Of a stretch of 64,000 nucleotides of DNA, positions 12,463 to 23,336 are shown piece by piece (within the stretch, counting starts at the first letter, position 1; each line of letters opens with the position of its first letter). The position numbers and the translations under genes were made by a program. Source of the DNA: Argentina anserina (taxonomy: Eukaryota > Streptophyta > Magnoliopsida > Rosales > Rosaceae). Location: assembly GCF_933775445.1 (NCBI RefSeq), contig NC_065874.1:1056501-1120500 (forward strand), in the 5' to 3' direction. Under the pieces are notes generated by a model, which was given only the letters and a program-made list of their open reading frames with translations, made no database searches and was not told the origin of the DNA.

Positions 12463-12472
12463 TTTTTTTTTT
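12463..12472 (+). terminator. Pol III T-run terminator of tRNA-Trp
   Basis: Ten consecutive T residues start 20 bp after the tRNA 3' end, the standard RNA polymerase III stop signal. Confidence 0.8.
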
Positions 12473-13249
12473 AAATTTCATTTTTATCTCACAAAAATGG
12501 GCTTTTGAGGTGAAAAACCAGTAATAACGGCTTCATCTCCATCTTCAGGCACTTCACGAGTAAACGCCGTTTTATGACAAAGCCAGTAATGATCAATTTC
12601 ATGTTACTGATGGTTAGCAAGCTTCCATAAGATTCTAGCTCTTATTTTGCAGAAACAAGTTAAGACATATGAACTTCAATCAAGCAATAAAGGAATATTG
12701 CTGTACGTATTCCGCTAAATATAAGAGTATAAGTAACGGAATATGATTTCATGATTGCACGTATGATTTTGGACTTTCGATCGTTCATAAGCATTCGTAG
12801 CACTGATGGTGGAATTCGTTTATAGTCCATCTCGTTACATTACTTACATATACCGTTTTTATGCTTGACAACATGTCAAGGCTCTGGAGCATATATGCCA
12901 TGGGGTTTACACCTTACACGAGAGAAATTCTATCATTCTCGTTATATAGCTGTGAATATCCATAATATAAATCCTTCGCTGTTTTACAGTTAGAAAAAGA
13001 AAAAGGGCCGACTGCTTCATTTCCTGTCAGTCTGATGCCTAAATTTACATCGACTCGGCACCTCAGTCCGGCAGTTGCTGCTCTGCCAAGTCCCTTTGAG
13101 CAATGGGATCTAGTAAAACCTATGTTGCCTTTACAAATAATGGTCCAAAAACAAGCAGTTTGGCTGCTTGTACCCCATTAAGCTTAAAAAGATCATAGGC
13201 CTATCTGCTGCATCTGAGAGAAAAAGCTTACTCTATTATTTCACCCTGA
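12473..13249. other. Intergenic / 3' UTR of the Hsp101-like gene
   Basis: No coding exon was recognised. The right end should be the 3' UTR of the minus-strand Hsp101-like gene whose stop codon is at 13250. Confidence 0.45.
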
Positions 13250-16200
13250 TCATCCCTTGGTCCCTTTTTTAGCCCTCTTGTTCTGCCTAACCTCATCCTC
13301 GTTCAAGGCCGCCATTGCCACCTGAAAATATTTATGAACCATGTATTAGTATTATGTATAAAGCTTACTTAAGTAACCGCCCACACAAACACACACCAAT
13401 CCTCATCATCCAGACAAACTAAATGCCTGTAAAACCAAAATTGTATACCTTTTTAGGATTATCTAGGAAGGACCTGATGATGCTAGCAGGAATTGTAATG
13501 AGATCCTGAATTATATTGACCAGATCTTGAACAACATTCGTCACATGATCAAATCCAGCATTTGCACTAGCCATCAATTTGTTCTGAAATCTTCTCAGCA
13601 TGTAGATTCTTTTTGCTCTTTCTTTCTCTTTCTGGTACATTAATCTCAATTCCTTTAAAGATGCTAACTGATTAATGTCACGTTCTTCCAATAGACGTCC
13701 AGTCTTTTCCATTCTGAAAGACAATTGATCCGTATCCACTGAAGCTTCAATATACATGATCGATAAATCAGATATCTCATTCTTTGAAATCATCTCAAAG
13801 AGCACAGGGACCAAGTTCTGTTCCAGCCACATCCTTATTTTCTCTCCACCTTTCTGGAAAAGTATTACAAGCAATCAAAAATTTGTCCACCAAAGCCCAG
13901 TATCATCAGTAACTCTTATCATCATCATCATCAATTCTCATTATGTTATAAAGTGATTATACTAACACACAAAGGGGAATTCACACACATTCATATATTC
14001 ATTAACCAATTCTGTAGTAAATAATGTTTAAAATGTAGATGCACTCTTGATAATGTCTATACATATTGTACAGTATACATCAGTAAACATTTCTAAAGAA
14101 AGATCAAGAAAAGTGTGAGCGGTAAGACGTATTATTCTTGATACTATGCATCAAAGCGAGTTGGATAAATTAGGGTGAAAAATCTACTCCATCACTGTCT
14201 CAAGGTGATAATGATAAATGATGGTGAAAAATTATACCCAAGTGGAAAGAGTAAGAATACCAACGTATATTATACCCAAGGTAGGGATCTAACTATAGAA
14301 GTGCTAAATGTGCTGTGGATGCCCTTAATGCATGTGATGTTTCAACATATATTTTTTTTATAGTTTCAACATAAAAGATCATGATTTATGCAAGCCTTAC
14401 AATTCGATCTCCAAGCCAAGCTGATCTCCGTACAATAATATCCAATGCAGCTTCAGATGAGTAAATGATGAGGCCCTTTTGGGTCATATACACGGCTAGG
14501 TCCCTTAGCTGTAGCCTAGCAACAGCTTTCAGCTGCTGAGAGGAAAGAGACCTAAATCCAATCACATCATCTACGTACTCAAGAAATTGAGGTCCAAAAT
14601 GACTTTTCGTCTGCAAAATATAAGATGCAAAGGTGAGTTGGGTAATATGATGATGGCAGCTCATAAAAACAAATAGTATCGATCAATCTTCTCATGCTTA
14701 CCTCTCTCAGAAGTGATAGGTAACAGGAATTATGATTTCTTTCCCACGCATCATCAAATAATCCTTCTTTGAGAGGAAACTTTTGAACTTCATCATCACA
14801 TTTGCAATTCCACGGCCACAATTGATCACAGCCGATATTTGTCGTCATGATGATCATCGTATTAGTGAAGTCAACGGTATTCCCATTACCATCTACAAGA
14901 TGACCAAATCCTATAATCCGAGTCAAAAGCTCGATAATAGTCACAGGAGCCTTGTCAACATTATCAAACAAAATGACACCAAGATGCCTCTTCTTAACAC
15001 CTAGCTCACCCTTCTTGCCTGGCTCAATCTGGCTACTGGAACAGGACAGAAAAACGGAGCACATTAGAGTACATAAAATTTCAGCTTAGAAAAGAATTAC
15101 ATAAGAACACACCATTCACTTCACAACTTACCTACAGAGAATATTATGAAGGCGTACGAAAGAATTTGGTCCTGTGTACTTTTCTAGATCAAACTCGGTT
15201 AGCATGTCTTTTTTACCAAAGACTAGAGTGGCCAAAAGTTTGGCAACTTCTGTCCTTCCACAACCGGATCCACACATAAAGATGAAGGATCCAATAGGGC
15301 GTTGTGGAGGCCTCTGCCTTGATAAAGCAGCACTGACAGCAAGTAGAACATGTTCTTGTCCAATTACCCTCCTAATTGATTCATGGTTCTGAAGTACAGG
15401 TGATTCAGGAAGCAACTGTGATGGTGGAGCATCAATCAACGTGCTCGCCGCCTACATCACCATTAATTATAAAAATTAATAACAACAAAAACAAAAGTCG
15501 ACCAATTCCGAAATTTCAATTACGTAAAGAACACTATCAATGTAGATTATTATGCGTTCTGGCCAGTACAGGAAGATAAATTCTAGAAAGGAAGATGGGA
15601 GGAGTAAAAGAAGTATTACCATTGCAACAACATTCGAGCTAACGGTCAGCTCGTGCTTAAAATCTTTGCGAGTTGTATAGATAAGCTCAGTCACATGTTC
15701 ATCAAGCAATTGCAACATCCCGGAAAAATTTTCCTTTGATCTTTCCTCATTAAGATAGTATACCAGCCCTTCACGCATCCTTTCCAACAAAAGTGCCTCG
15801 CGAGCTCTGATGTCATATCTCTGCCGTGAAGCTTGTAATTCCAACCACTTAATCTCCAACTTATTCCACACATCAGTTAGTTCTTCGCGCTCCTTAGCCA
15901 CCTGAATTATAAACCACCCAATATTACATATCTGTACCTCAAAACCGAGAAGGACTGATGTTGCTAACTAGCAAGGAAAACTTACTCTATCCCTCCACTT
16001 TTGGGTGGATGGCTCTCTTTCTTTCTCGATTTCATTCAACTCAACAAGTGCACGATGCAGCCTGTACTCCCCCACCTCTAGTTCATCATCTCCTTCCCTT
16101 GAGTAGTCAAACTTCTGCCTCAATCTCACACAAGCCTCCTCTAGAAGCTCCACTACCTTCATTTGCAAAATCGCCCTCTCGGTATCATCCAATGCACCCC

Positions 16201-16508
16201 GACAATTGAACTGAAAAACTAAAAAAAAAAAAAAAAACACAAAAACAATGATCACATCAACAAACCCCTCTCACTAACACAACACTATCCCACCAAAATG
16301 AACAAAACATCATCACTAATAACAGCAGCACAGCAAGCACTAATAACAACAACTAACCATCAGGATACTGCTTGATGATTCGACAAGCGTCCACCACGGC
16401 CGCAGCTTCGATTTCAACACCATACTCCAGCTCCAACTTCTCCTGATCCTCCACTTCGACTTTCGCCACAAACTCCTCCATGCATAGCTCTGCTTCAACC
16501 TCTGTCAT
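13250..16508 (-). CDS. Truncated Hsp101/ClpB-like protein, degenerate AAA+ site
   Basis: ClpB/Hsp101 proteins are hexameric AAA+ disaggregases with an N domain, two ATPase domains and a coiled M domain. This model has 668 residues: exons 16508-16358, 16218-15986, 15901-15620, 15451-15132, 15035-14702, 14610-14401, 13853-13449 and 13321-13250. It starts inside what would be the small subdomain of NBD1, then has M-domain-like helices (EEACVRLRQKFD, LVELNEIEKERE, WLELQASRQRYDIRARE). NBD2 follows from about residue 250 (IRRVIGQEHVLLAV). Walker A reads GSGCGRT (about 283-289), with Arg in place of the nucleotide-binding Lys. Walker B reads ILFDNVDKA, with Asn354 in place of catalytic Glu. Sensor 1 (IIMTTN) is kept. 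The N domain and NBD1 core are missing. Reading frames are clean across eight coding exons, so it is probably a gene, but ATPase activity is doubtful. An upstream non-coding exon (about 16732-16900) is likely. Confidence 0.8.
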
Positions 16509-16960
16509 ACCTGCACCTTCATGATCACCACATAAAAAACACAACCACAACAGCCAAAATCTCATGCAACAAATTCAACAACACAAAAACACATACTTGA
16601 CTCTATCCTCAATCTAATCAAAAATGACCAAAGTTGAAAGCTTCAACTACTACAATCGTTCTCAATTCCAAAGCCCACAACACAATTACCCAAACGCAGA
16701 ACCAAACCAACTTCGGAGAATCAAAGTTCGTACCTTTCTCCGGTGAAGCAATCGAATTCGTCGCCGGAAAATGGAATTCGAGAAGACAGCACAGAATTTG
16801 AAGGAACCCAAAAAAAGCCCCAAATTTTTGAAGACTGGGGAATTAGAATCTAAAACCCTAATCGGAAAAGAGAGATAGGGATCCCATAAAGCCCTAACGA
16901 CCTGTTCCGTACAGTTTGGGGTAAATCGGGGAACGAGAAAGAGACTGAGGTTTTTAACTG
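16509..16960 (-). promoter_or_regulatory. 5' UTR exon, UTR intron and promoter of the Hsp101-like gene
   Basis: A donor (AAAG/GTACGA, exon edge about 16732) pairs with the acceptor two bases before the ATG at 16508. Reading through the join from the upstream open frame gives an immediate TGA, so the upstream exon is untranslated. Confidence 0.55.
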
Positions 16961-18186
16961 CCAAACCGACCTAACCCGGCGACTTGAACCGGTTCTGTGT
17001 TACGATTGTTATTCGGGTCTAAACTTTAAACCCCTCTCTTCTTTGGTGGTGGTGACCCGAATTTACCATGTATTTTATGACGTGTGGAGTGGGATTGTGG
17101 AAAATAGGTTTTCATTTTTTGGACCTTGTATTATGGTAAGTTTTTCGGGTTCATCACTCGTTTCCCACTTTATCAGATTCTCGGACGGATTCACGAGTCG
17201 AATGCATTGAATGTTTTTCGTATTGTTGAACGCATATGATGAGAATCCGGGTGTGGTTACTGACACTCTTCGGACGTTGCACACCCACAATTCAAAGGTC
17301 TTTGTTTGAGAAGTCTAAGATATTGCTTCGCTTTGGTAAATAGTAGGGGGTTCACCACTCATTTCCACTTTATCAGATTTTTTGGTTGGATTCAAGAGAT
17401 GTGTACATTAAAATATTTACTGACACAGTTCAGACGTTACACAATTACAATAAAATATTTAGTAAAGAAGTCGAACCAATATTTTAAAGTTAATGAGTTT
17501 GTGGATTCAATCCTCATTTCCACTTTGTATAAATTTCAAGTAAATCGATATATAATAATAGGCAGATTGACAATTTCTTATTGACAACTTACATTACTAG
17601 CTAGCATGCACATCTACAAGTCGGAGGTCTTTAGAGTGAGTCGAAGCAATCCCATTTTAACTAAGAATTTAGGGGTGGCCTTGTCGTGTGATTCTCACCG
17701 CCATGCAACCATACTCATACATTACCACTCAAATTACTAATGGGACTCTCATCCTTTGATTGTTCCGTTTCTTTTACATGTATAGTTCTATTTAGGCCAA
17801 AGTGAATTTAGTATCTTGAACAAAAACAATCACTTTGTTTTTCTTGTTATGTGTTTTGCCATGTGAATTTGGCCTCAAACACTTTGAGCACAAATGCACG
17901 TTGTGGGAGCTCAAAAGAATGGAGGACATAAAATTAGTCATCTGAGTTGAGCTTAACAAGCATATCAGATGAAAATCACTGAAGATTGAATTAGCAAAAA
18001 TTGTCGAATGCCATCACCATGATCACATCCTTAATCTTGTGGGCGGAACATATCAATTTTGAGATCAAAGCCCAAAGCCCAATCTCTAAAACTGGCCCAT
18101 ATCGAATCCAACTAGGTGAAACAGCGTCAGCCTGTCAGGACAGCAACTGCTTAAATTAATTATCCTTCTATGAGTTCTATCTCAAG
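16961..18186. other. Intergenic, no gene seen
   Basis: Mostly AT-rich. It contains the shared 5' side of two divergent genes (Hsp101-like on minus, zinc-knuckle protein on plus). No recognisable exon or element. Confidence 0.45.
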
Positions 18187-19685
18187 ATGAACGAAGACGC
18201 CGTTATGGACATGCCAGAAAAACCGGCAACGAAGAGACCGGAATCCGATCAGGTCCTAAACACAGAGCAGCCGGAGATGAAGCGTCAGAAGCTTGATGAC
18301 CCTGAACCGGGAGAGCTCGTTGCTGATGCTGGTATGTAATATATGCTTTTGTTTTATAAGTATATATACACACGTTTTAGGGTTTCGACACAATTAAATA
18401 TCATCGATCTGAAGATTTGAATTGTTCTGACTCCTCCGTCTATTATTGCCTTATTGTGCTGCATTTAGTTTACGATTTAAAACTGATATCCAGAAACTAG
18501 TATTCTATCTGAATTGGCACGAACATTTTCGATATAATAGTGAAGCTAAAATCGAATTAATTTGGTTCTGTAGAAAAATGGGTGATAATGCCTTGATTGC
18601 CTTCCTCCCTTTTTTTGCAGAAATTGAATAGAAAAGAACAAAGAATCAATATTGCAGTAAGATCTAAGGGATAAGGGGTCGTACATCAAATCAACGTCCC
18701 ATCTTAATTAATTTTGTAGTGCATGTACGTGCTCTGCTTTTAAGGCTTTTGATTCGTGCTTTGTTTGATTTAGAACAATCAAAATTGCTATCCAAAATTA
18801 GGGTTTCTGATTCACGCTTTGCTGTAGGCTGCCGATGTTTGATTTAGTTCAGAAATTCAAAGTTAGGTATTTATGATTAGGGTTTGATCTGAAGACCTAG
18901 CCTGGAGCAGATTTAACTTTATAACTGAATTGCATATTTTGTTATATTTATCGAAAAATTGTTGAAATTGAAAACAAGAGAACCTATAGGAAGGGGCCTT
19001 AAAGTTGAATCACTGTTGTGCATATGGCTTGCCTAATGCCTGACCTGGTTTGTGTATGAAGCTAGAAACAGTAGATTACTAGTGCATGGCTAGCTACTTT
19101 ATTAGAGGAAATGTTAGATGCTGATAGCTGAGTCGATCAGTTGGGTTTTGTGAAGAATTCACAGCAGAAATTAAACAATACTTTGTTAGAGGAAATAAAA
19201 ACGTTTAGTTTTGCTAGCTGATGGGTTTTTAGATTGCATCTTCAGCCAGCTAGCAAGCTCTTCTATTTGCTCTTTTATCAACGAACGGATCAGAATTTAT
19301 GCTCTGGGACATCGATCAAGTAACATGTTTGCTCTGGTTTTCTTATGACTAACAAACCTTTTTCTTTTGGGGTGCAGCTGTAGCAATGGAACTGCAGAGC
19401 GATAGTGATAGCGACTCGGATGATAATGACTATAAATTTTTCAATAAAAACTTTCGCTATTGTATCATCTGTCGTAAGATGACCACCTATCACAGACCTC
19501 AAGACTGCCCCAAGAAGTCAAGGGGAGTTGGAATATTTTGTTTCATTTGTGATGGCCCCTGTAAACTTAGTACCGATGAACACAAAGGAGATCAGATGGA
19601 ATATATCAAATTCTGTTATAAATGTGGCTCACAGGCTCGGCACTGGACCCAGGACTGCCCCTTTTCTGACAGTGAATCCGATTAA
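18187..19685 (+). CDS. Small CCHC-like zinc-knuckle protein
   Basis: Two exons, 18187-18331 and 19378-19685, joined in phase 1, give 150 residues. The N-terminal half is charged and probably disordered: Lys/Arg-Pro-rich, then the acidic SDSDSDSDDND run. The C-terminal half has two Cys/His clusters resembling zinc knuckles, CIICRKMTTYHRPQDC (C-x2-C-x6-H-x4-C) and CYKCGSQARHWTQDC (C-x2-C-x5-H-x4-C). Both are one or two residues longer than the classic C-x2-C-x4-H-x4-C. A third Cys-rich stretch (CFICDGPC) lies between. It ends in another acidic Ser/Asp tail. Zinc knuckles bind single-stranded RNA or DNA in other proteins, so a nucleic-acid role is a guess. The intron is over 1 kb. I do not know a name for this gene. 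Confidence 0.7.
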
Positions 19686-20320
19686 CATGGGAGATCTTTC
19701 AGAAATCGCATGTTTGTTTGATCTGCTTTCATTAGGTCTCATATGATTCAAGAGCTTTAGCAAACATGGAGATTCCTAATTTGAAACATATCGAAATTTA
19801 ATGTGGAGATTTCTAATGATCGAGAAACATATCAAAATTTAGTCGGATTTGTAGTTTTTATCCGACAGTTGTGTTAACTTAAGACCCTCCTTTTCTTCCT
19901 CATCTTTTCCTATTTCCAGTTTGTCGTTGGATGCTCTATTCAATGTTTCATGTGTAAAATATATCTTCCTTCAGTGGACATCAGTTTGTTTTATGTTTTA
20001 ATCTGTTTTCGGATAATGACAACTTTTTTTTTGGAGTTATTCTCAGCTGTGGAGTAAAATACTCCTTGAAACACATGACACAATCTATTACTTGAGGAAT
20101 GCCTTGTGGATTTGGCTGCCTAGCTCTGTACAACTGATTAAAGATGAACTATCATATGCTAAATTTTGGACAACAGACCACTTATCCATCGAAACATCTT
20201 CTGTAAACTAATTAGTAACACTTAACCAGAAGCACAGAACAAAAAATTGTTCCTTTAATATTCATCAACATACTTGTGCATATGAAAACAGTACGGCAGT
20301 ACGCATTATTCTTTGACTCA
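19686..20320. other. 3' UTR of zinc-knuckle gene and intergenic
   Basis: No coding exon visible. It ends at the TCA target duplication of the adjacent MITE. Confidence 0.45.
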
Positions 20321-21050
20321 GGCCCAGTTTGGGATTGATTCCTGACCTGCTTCTGAGACTGCTTCTGCTTTCAGACTTAAAGTATGATGTTTGGTAAAAT
20401 CTCTTAAAGCAACTTTTGGTCAGAATTGCTTCTCCTAACAGCTGGTTTTGAGAAGCTGCCATTTGGTTGCTTTTGGAAAACAAAGAGCAACAATAACTCA
20501 TTTAAATGAATTTGAACCCAACTACCAACTATGTCCTCACTCTAATACGATTATATATATATATATATATTTCAACTTAATTATAGTATTTATGTACAAA
20601 TAAAAATAAATTTTAACTTAATTATAGTAAATCTAAATATTAATAAAAATTTACGATATATATATATAGATATTTCATTAATATCAAATAGTTCTTGAAA
20701 ATCTATGACATCGACATAATTTCTTATAAAATTTTAGTTAAAGATCATTTTGTTGGTGCATAAAAAGTTGGATAGTGTTTATTCAAAGAAAAAAAAGTTG
20801 GATAGTGTGTAAAGTTGGAATTATCCAAGCTATAATTTGATTCATGTCCAATATGATAATCATACACAACCACAATACCATTTTTAGCAAGCCCCTTCAA
20901 AATAATTTAATCTTAATTCTCAAAACACTTTTTAAAAGCAGTTTACCAAACACCTCAACTGATTCATGTCGCAGCAGCTTTAAAAATAATTCTGCCCACA
21001 ACAACTTTAAAAATAATTATGTCCACAGCACATCAATCCCAAACTGGACC
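20321..21050. mobile_element. MITE, PIF/Harbinger-like, 730 bp
   Basis: Terminal inverted repeats of about 19 bp: GGCCCAGTTTGGGATTGAT at the left, and the same with one mismatch (GGTCCAG...) read inward from the right end. Both ends are flanked by TCA (20318-20320 and 21051-21053), a 3-bp target duplication. The interior is AT-rich with an (AT)n run near 20555 and no transposase. GGCC-start ends and a 3-bp duplication suit the PIF/Harbinger superfamily, although its usual target is TWA. Confidence 0.85.
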
Positions 21051-21058
21051 TCAATCTT

Positions 21059-21636
21059 TCAAGGTACTTTAGGCTTCCAAGCATTTTGGGCTGGACAATA
21101 CTGAGTCAAATACTTTACCAAGTCTTTCGATGCCTCCTCGATCATCAATGTCACTATCCCAATCTCTCCACTAACATTGAAATCTAGCTTGTATGAAAAC
21201 TTCTTCAAAATAGGTGCATCAGAATCCGAAGGAAGATGTTTTTTCATTTTAGGGCTTCGTAGCACTTTTCCAACCTCTTCACTACTAGTAAACACGAGCC
21301 GGTGAAAGAAAAATTTGAAATTATACGACATGCGCTCGTCTGCTCGATGGGCAACTAATATGTCACCATCCACCCTATCAGATAATGAAAATAATATCAA
21401 TGCATATACATACATACAAAATTCATTTACATTCTGTGTACTAAACTTTAAATACTTGAATAAGTTCACAAAATGATTAGGGTCGGTTGTTAAAGCAAAG
21501 GAAACCAAACAACACAAAACCAGGTCCGACAGAAACAAATGGTGAACCCGAATCAAAGCATTCTCAGAGCATGTAAAGCTATGAAGAATACCAACCTCCC
21601 AATTTGGTCGCCGAACGAGCCCTGGTCACAGTTTTG
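21059..21636 (-). pseudogene. Unrecognised gene fragment beside the MITE
   Basis: A coding-looking exon (about 21376 down to 21059, TGA at 21059-21061) encodes VDGDILVAHRADERMS and later SGEIGIVTLMIEEASKDLVK. It has a good acceptor at its 5' edge. An upstream piece near 21590-21636 (encoding QGSFGDQIG) can be spliced in frame, but a stop codon just ahead of it leaves no start. I do not recognise the family. The MITE begins only a few bases past the stop codon. It could be the 3' end of a dead gene or a real gene with exons I missed. Confidence 0.35.
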
Positions 21637-21639
21637 GGG

Positions 21640-22409
21640 TTACCCCACTTCTCAGTCGCTCATGTATGAAGTGAGAGTTGAGACTTCACAAGAAAATAAA
21701 ATATCGAAACATATATGCAAAAAGCATATATGCTTGGTATTTCTAAATAACGACGGGTTAAGGCAACCGCAGTAAAGAAAAGTAATAATTATTTTAGGAA
21801 TAAAAATTTCTCTTATTTATCTTCATAATCATAATAATCTAATAATTGTCGTCTTTCAAAACAATGACTGTTATAGAACATCAAAAATACTTTTGTAGTA
21901 TTATTCTACGTCAATGAATCTTACGATTAATGTGGATACTAGTTAAATCTAATGACTTAAAATAAGTGTTCAAATTTGTGTAAAATAAAGTGTCCCTTGA
22001 TTCAGACCCTAGTTAAAATCCTTGATTCAATTATTCTATCACTGAATTGATATAATGACTAATCATATTATCAAGGAGGTTCCTTTTTTTTAGTATGAAT
22101 CCTCGTACATTCTTCAATTTTCTCATGATTTTTTATTTTCGTACTCATTTTCACGGGCTAATCACGTTAACATTTGTGTATTTTTCACTGAGTGATAAAT
22201 TGGTATTCATTATAAGGTTTTATCTATGAATGTGAAAGGACTCATAGGAGTTAGATTATTACAAATGGAAGTCCCTTGGCTGCACGCTTGTGGCAATTTC
22301 GCTCGATTTTTTTTCAGACTGGCGCAAGATTATCGCATGGAAATGAAAACTGTATTCAACACGCAAGATTTCTCGACTATACAAACTTGGACATCATAGT
22401 TATATCCAC
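21640..22409. other. AT-rich intergenic, no gene seen
   Basis: No exon, RNA gene or terminal-repeat structure could be supported here. Confidence 0.4.
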
Positions 22410-22650
22410 GGTTAGTTATACTATTTTCTCTTTTGTTCCCATTTAACAATAAGTCGTATCTCCATCGATGTTACTGTCTTCTTCACTATGTGAATCTTAC
22501 ATGTTGCTTCCAAGTACTCCAAAGAGAGTGACATGAATCCCAAATAGTAGAAACCAGATAGCTTGTCCTTCAAACTTCATAATGGAAAAGCAACAGTCTT
22601 ATGTTGGTATTTACCCTCGGCATAAAATAATTGCAGTCTGAATTCTCAGT
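22410..22650. repeat. Diverged direct repeat, copy A
   Basis: It aligns in the same orientation with about 23100-23330. Shared landmarks include CACTATGTGAATC (GCTATGTGAATC in B), GTTGCTTC, ATGTTGGT and TTGCAGTCTGAA, with many substitutions and small gaps. Copy B is the 3' flank of the cardiolipin synthase gene; copy A lies about 690 bp further downstream of that gene. Confidence 0.65.
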
Positions 22651-23099
22651 TTAAACTCAAAATGATATACCTGAAATCGCATAACAACTAAATGTCAATA
22701 TTATTTCACAAATTGGATAAACACCAAAAAGCAGAAGCCATAACTTAAGTATTTAGGTTTTCCGAGCTGGACTAGGAACTCACCATATTATAGGTCGACT
22801 TCAATAAAAGTTTGAACTTTACAGTTCATACTACAAGTTAAACAAAACCAGGTATGTGAGATCATTTAGAGAGAAAGTTTCACTTGTTTGTTTGAAGAAT
22901 CTGAGCTGCTTCCGGTTTCCTCTGATATCCTATTTCTAGTGCGTGGATCGGTGAATGGATGTTCTCGTTCATGTTTCTAGTTGATGTTTCATGCGTGCAG
23001 CACAAATGGTTGCAATGGACTTTGACTCGTATTGCGTTTCAATCTGTTTCAGCTAGAGATTTACACGTTTTCCTGCAAGCATCTCATCTGGCCCATAAG

Positions 23100-23330
23100 A
23101 ACCCTTTATATCTATGTATTATCCTTTGTTTGATTGCTAAGTCGTCTCTGGATGTCACTGTCTTCCGCGCTATGTGAATCCTGTCTGTTGCTTCAAGGTG
23201 TCGAAAGTAGTGATAAGAATCCCAAAGGTATAAACCATGTAGCTCTTCAAACATCTAGATGGAAAACGATAAGTCATTATGTTGGTTCGAACTCAGGTGG
23301 AAGTTGTTGCAGTCTGAACAATCTAGCGAT
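23100..23330. repeat. Diverged direct repeat, copy B (3' flank of CLS)
   Basis: Partner of the 22410-22650 copy. It ends about 7 bp from the cardiolipin synthase stop codon, so the duplicated unit is the 3' UTR and not the coding exon. Confidence 0.65.
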
Positions 23331-23336
23331 ACTCAA

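Noticed and set aside
16686..16964. Possible N-terminal extension of the Hsp101-like protein
   Set aside because: Splicing its donor to the next exon gives an immediate in-frame TGA, so it is 5' UTR.
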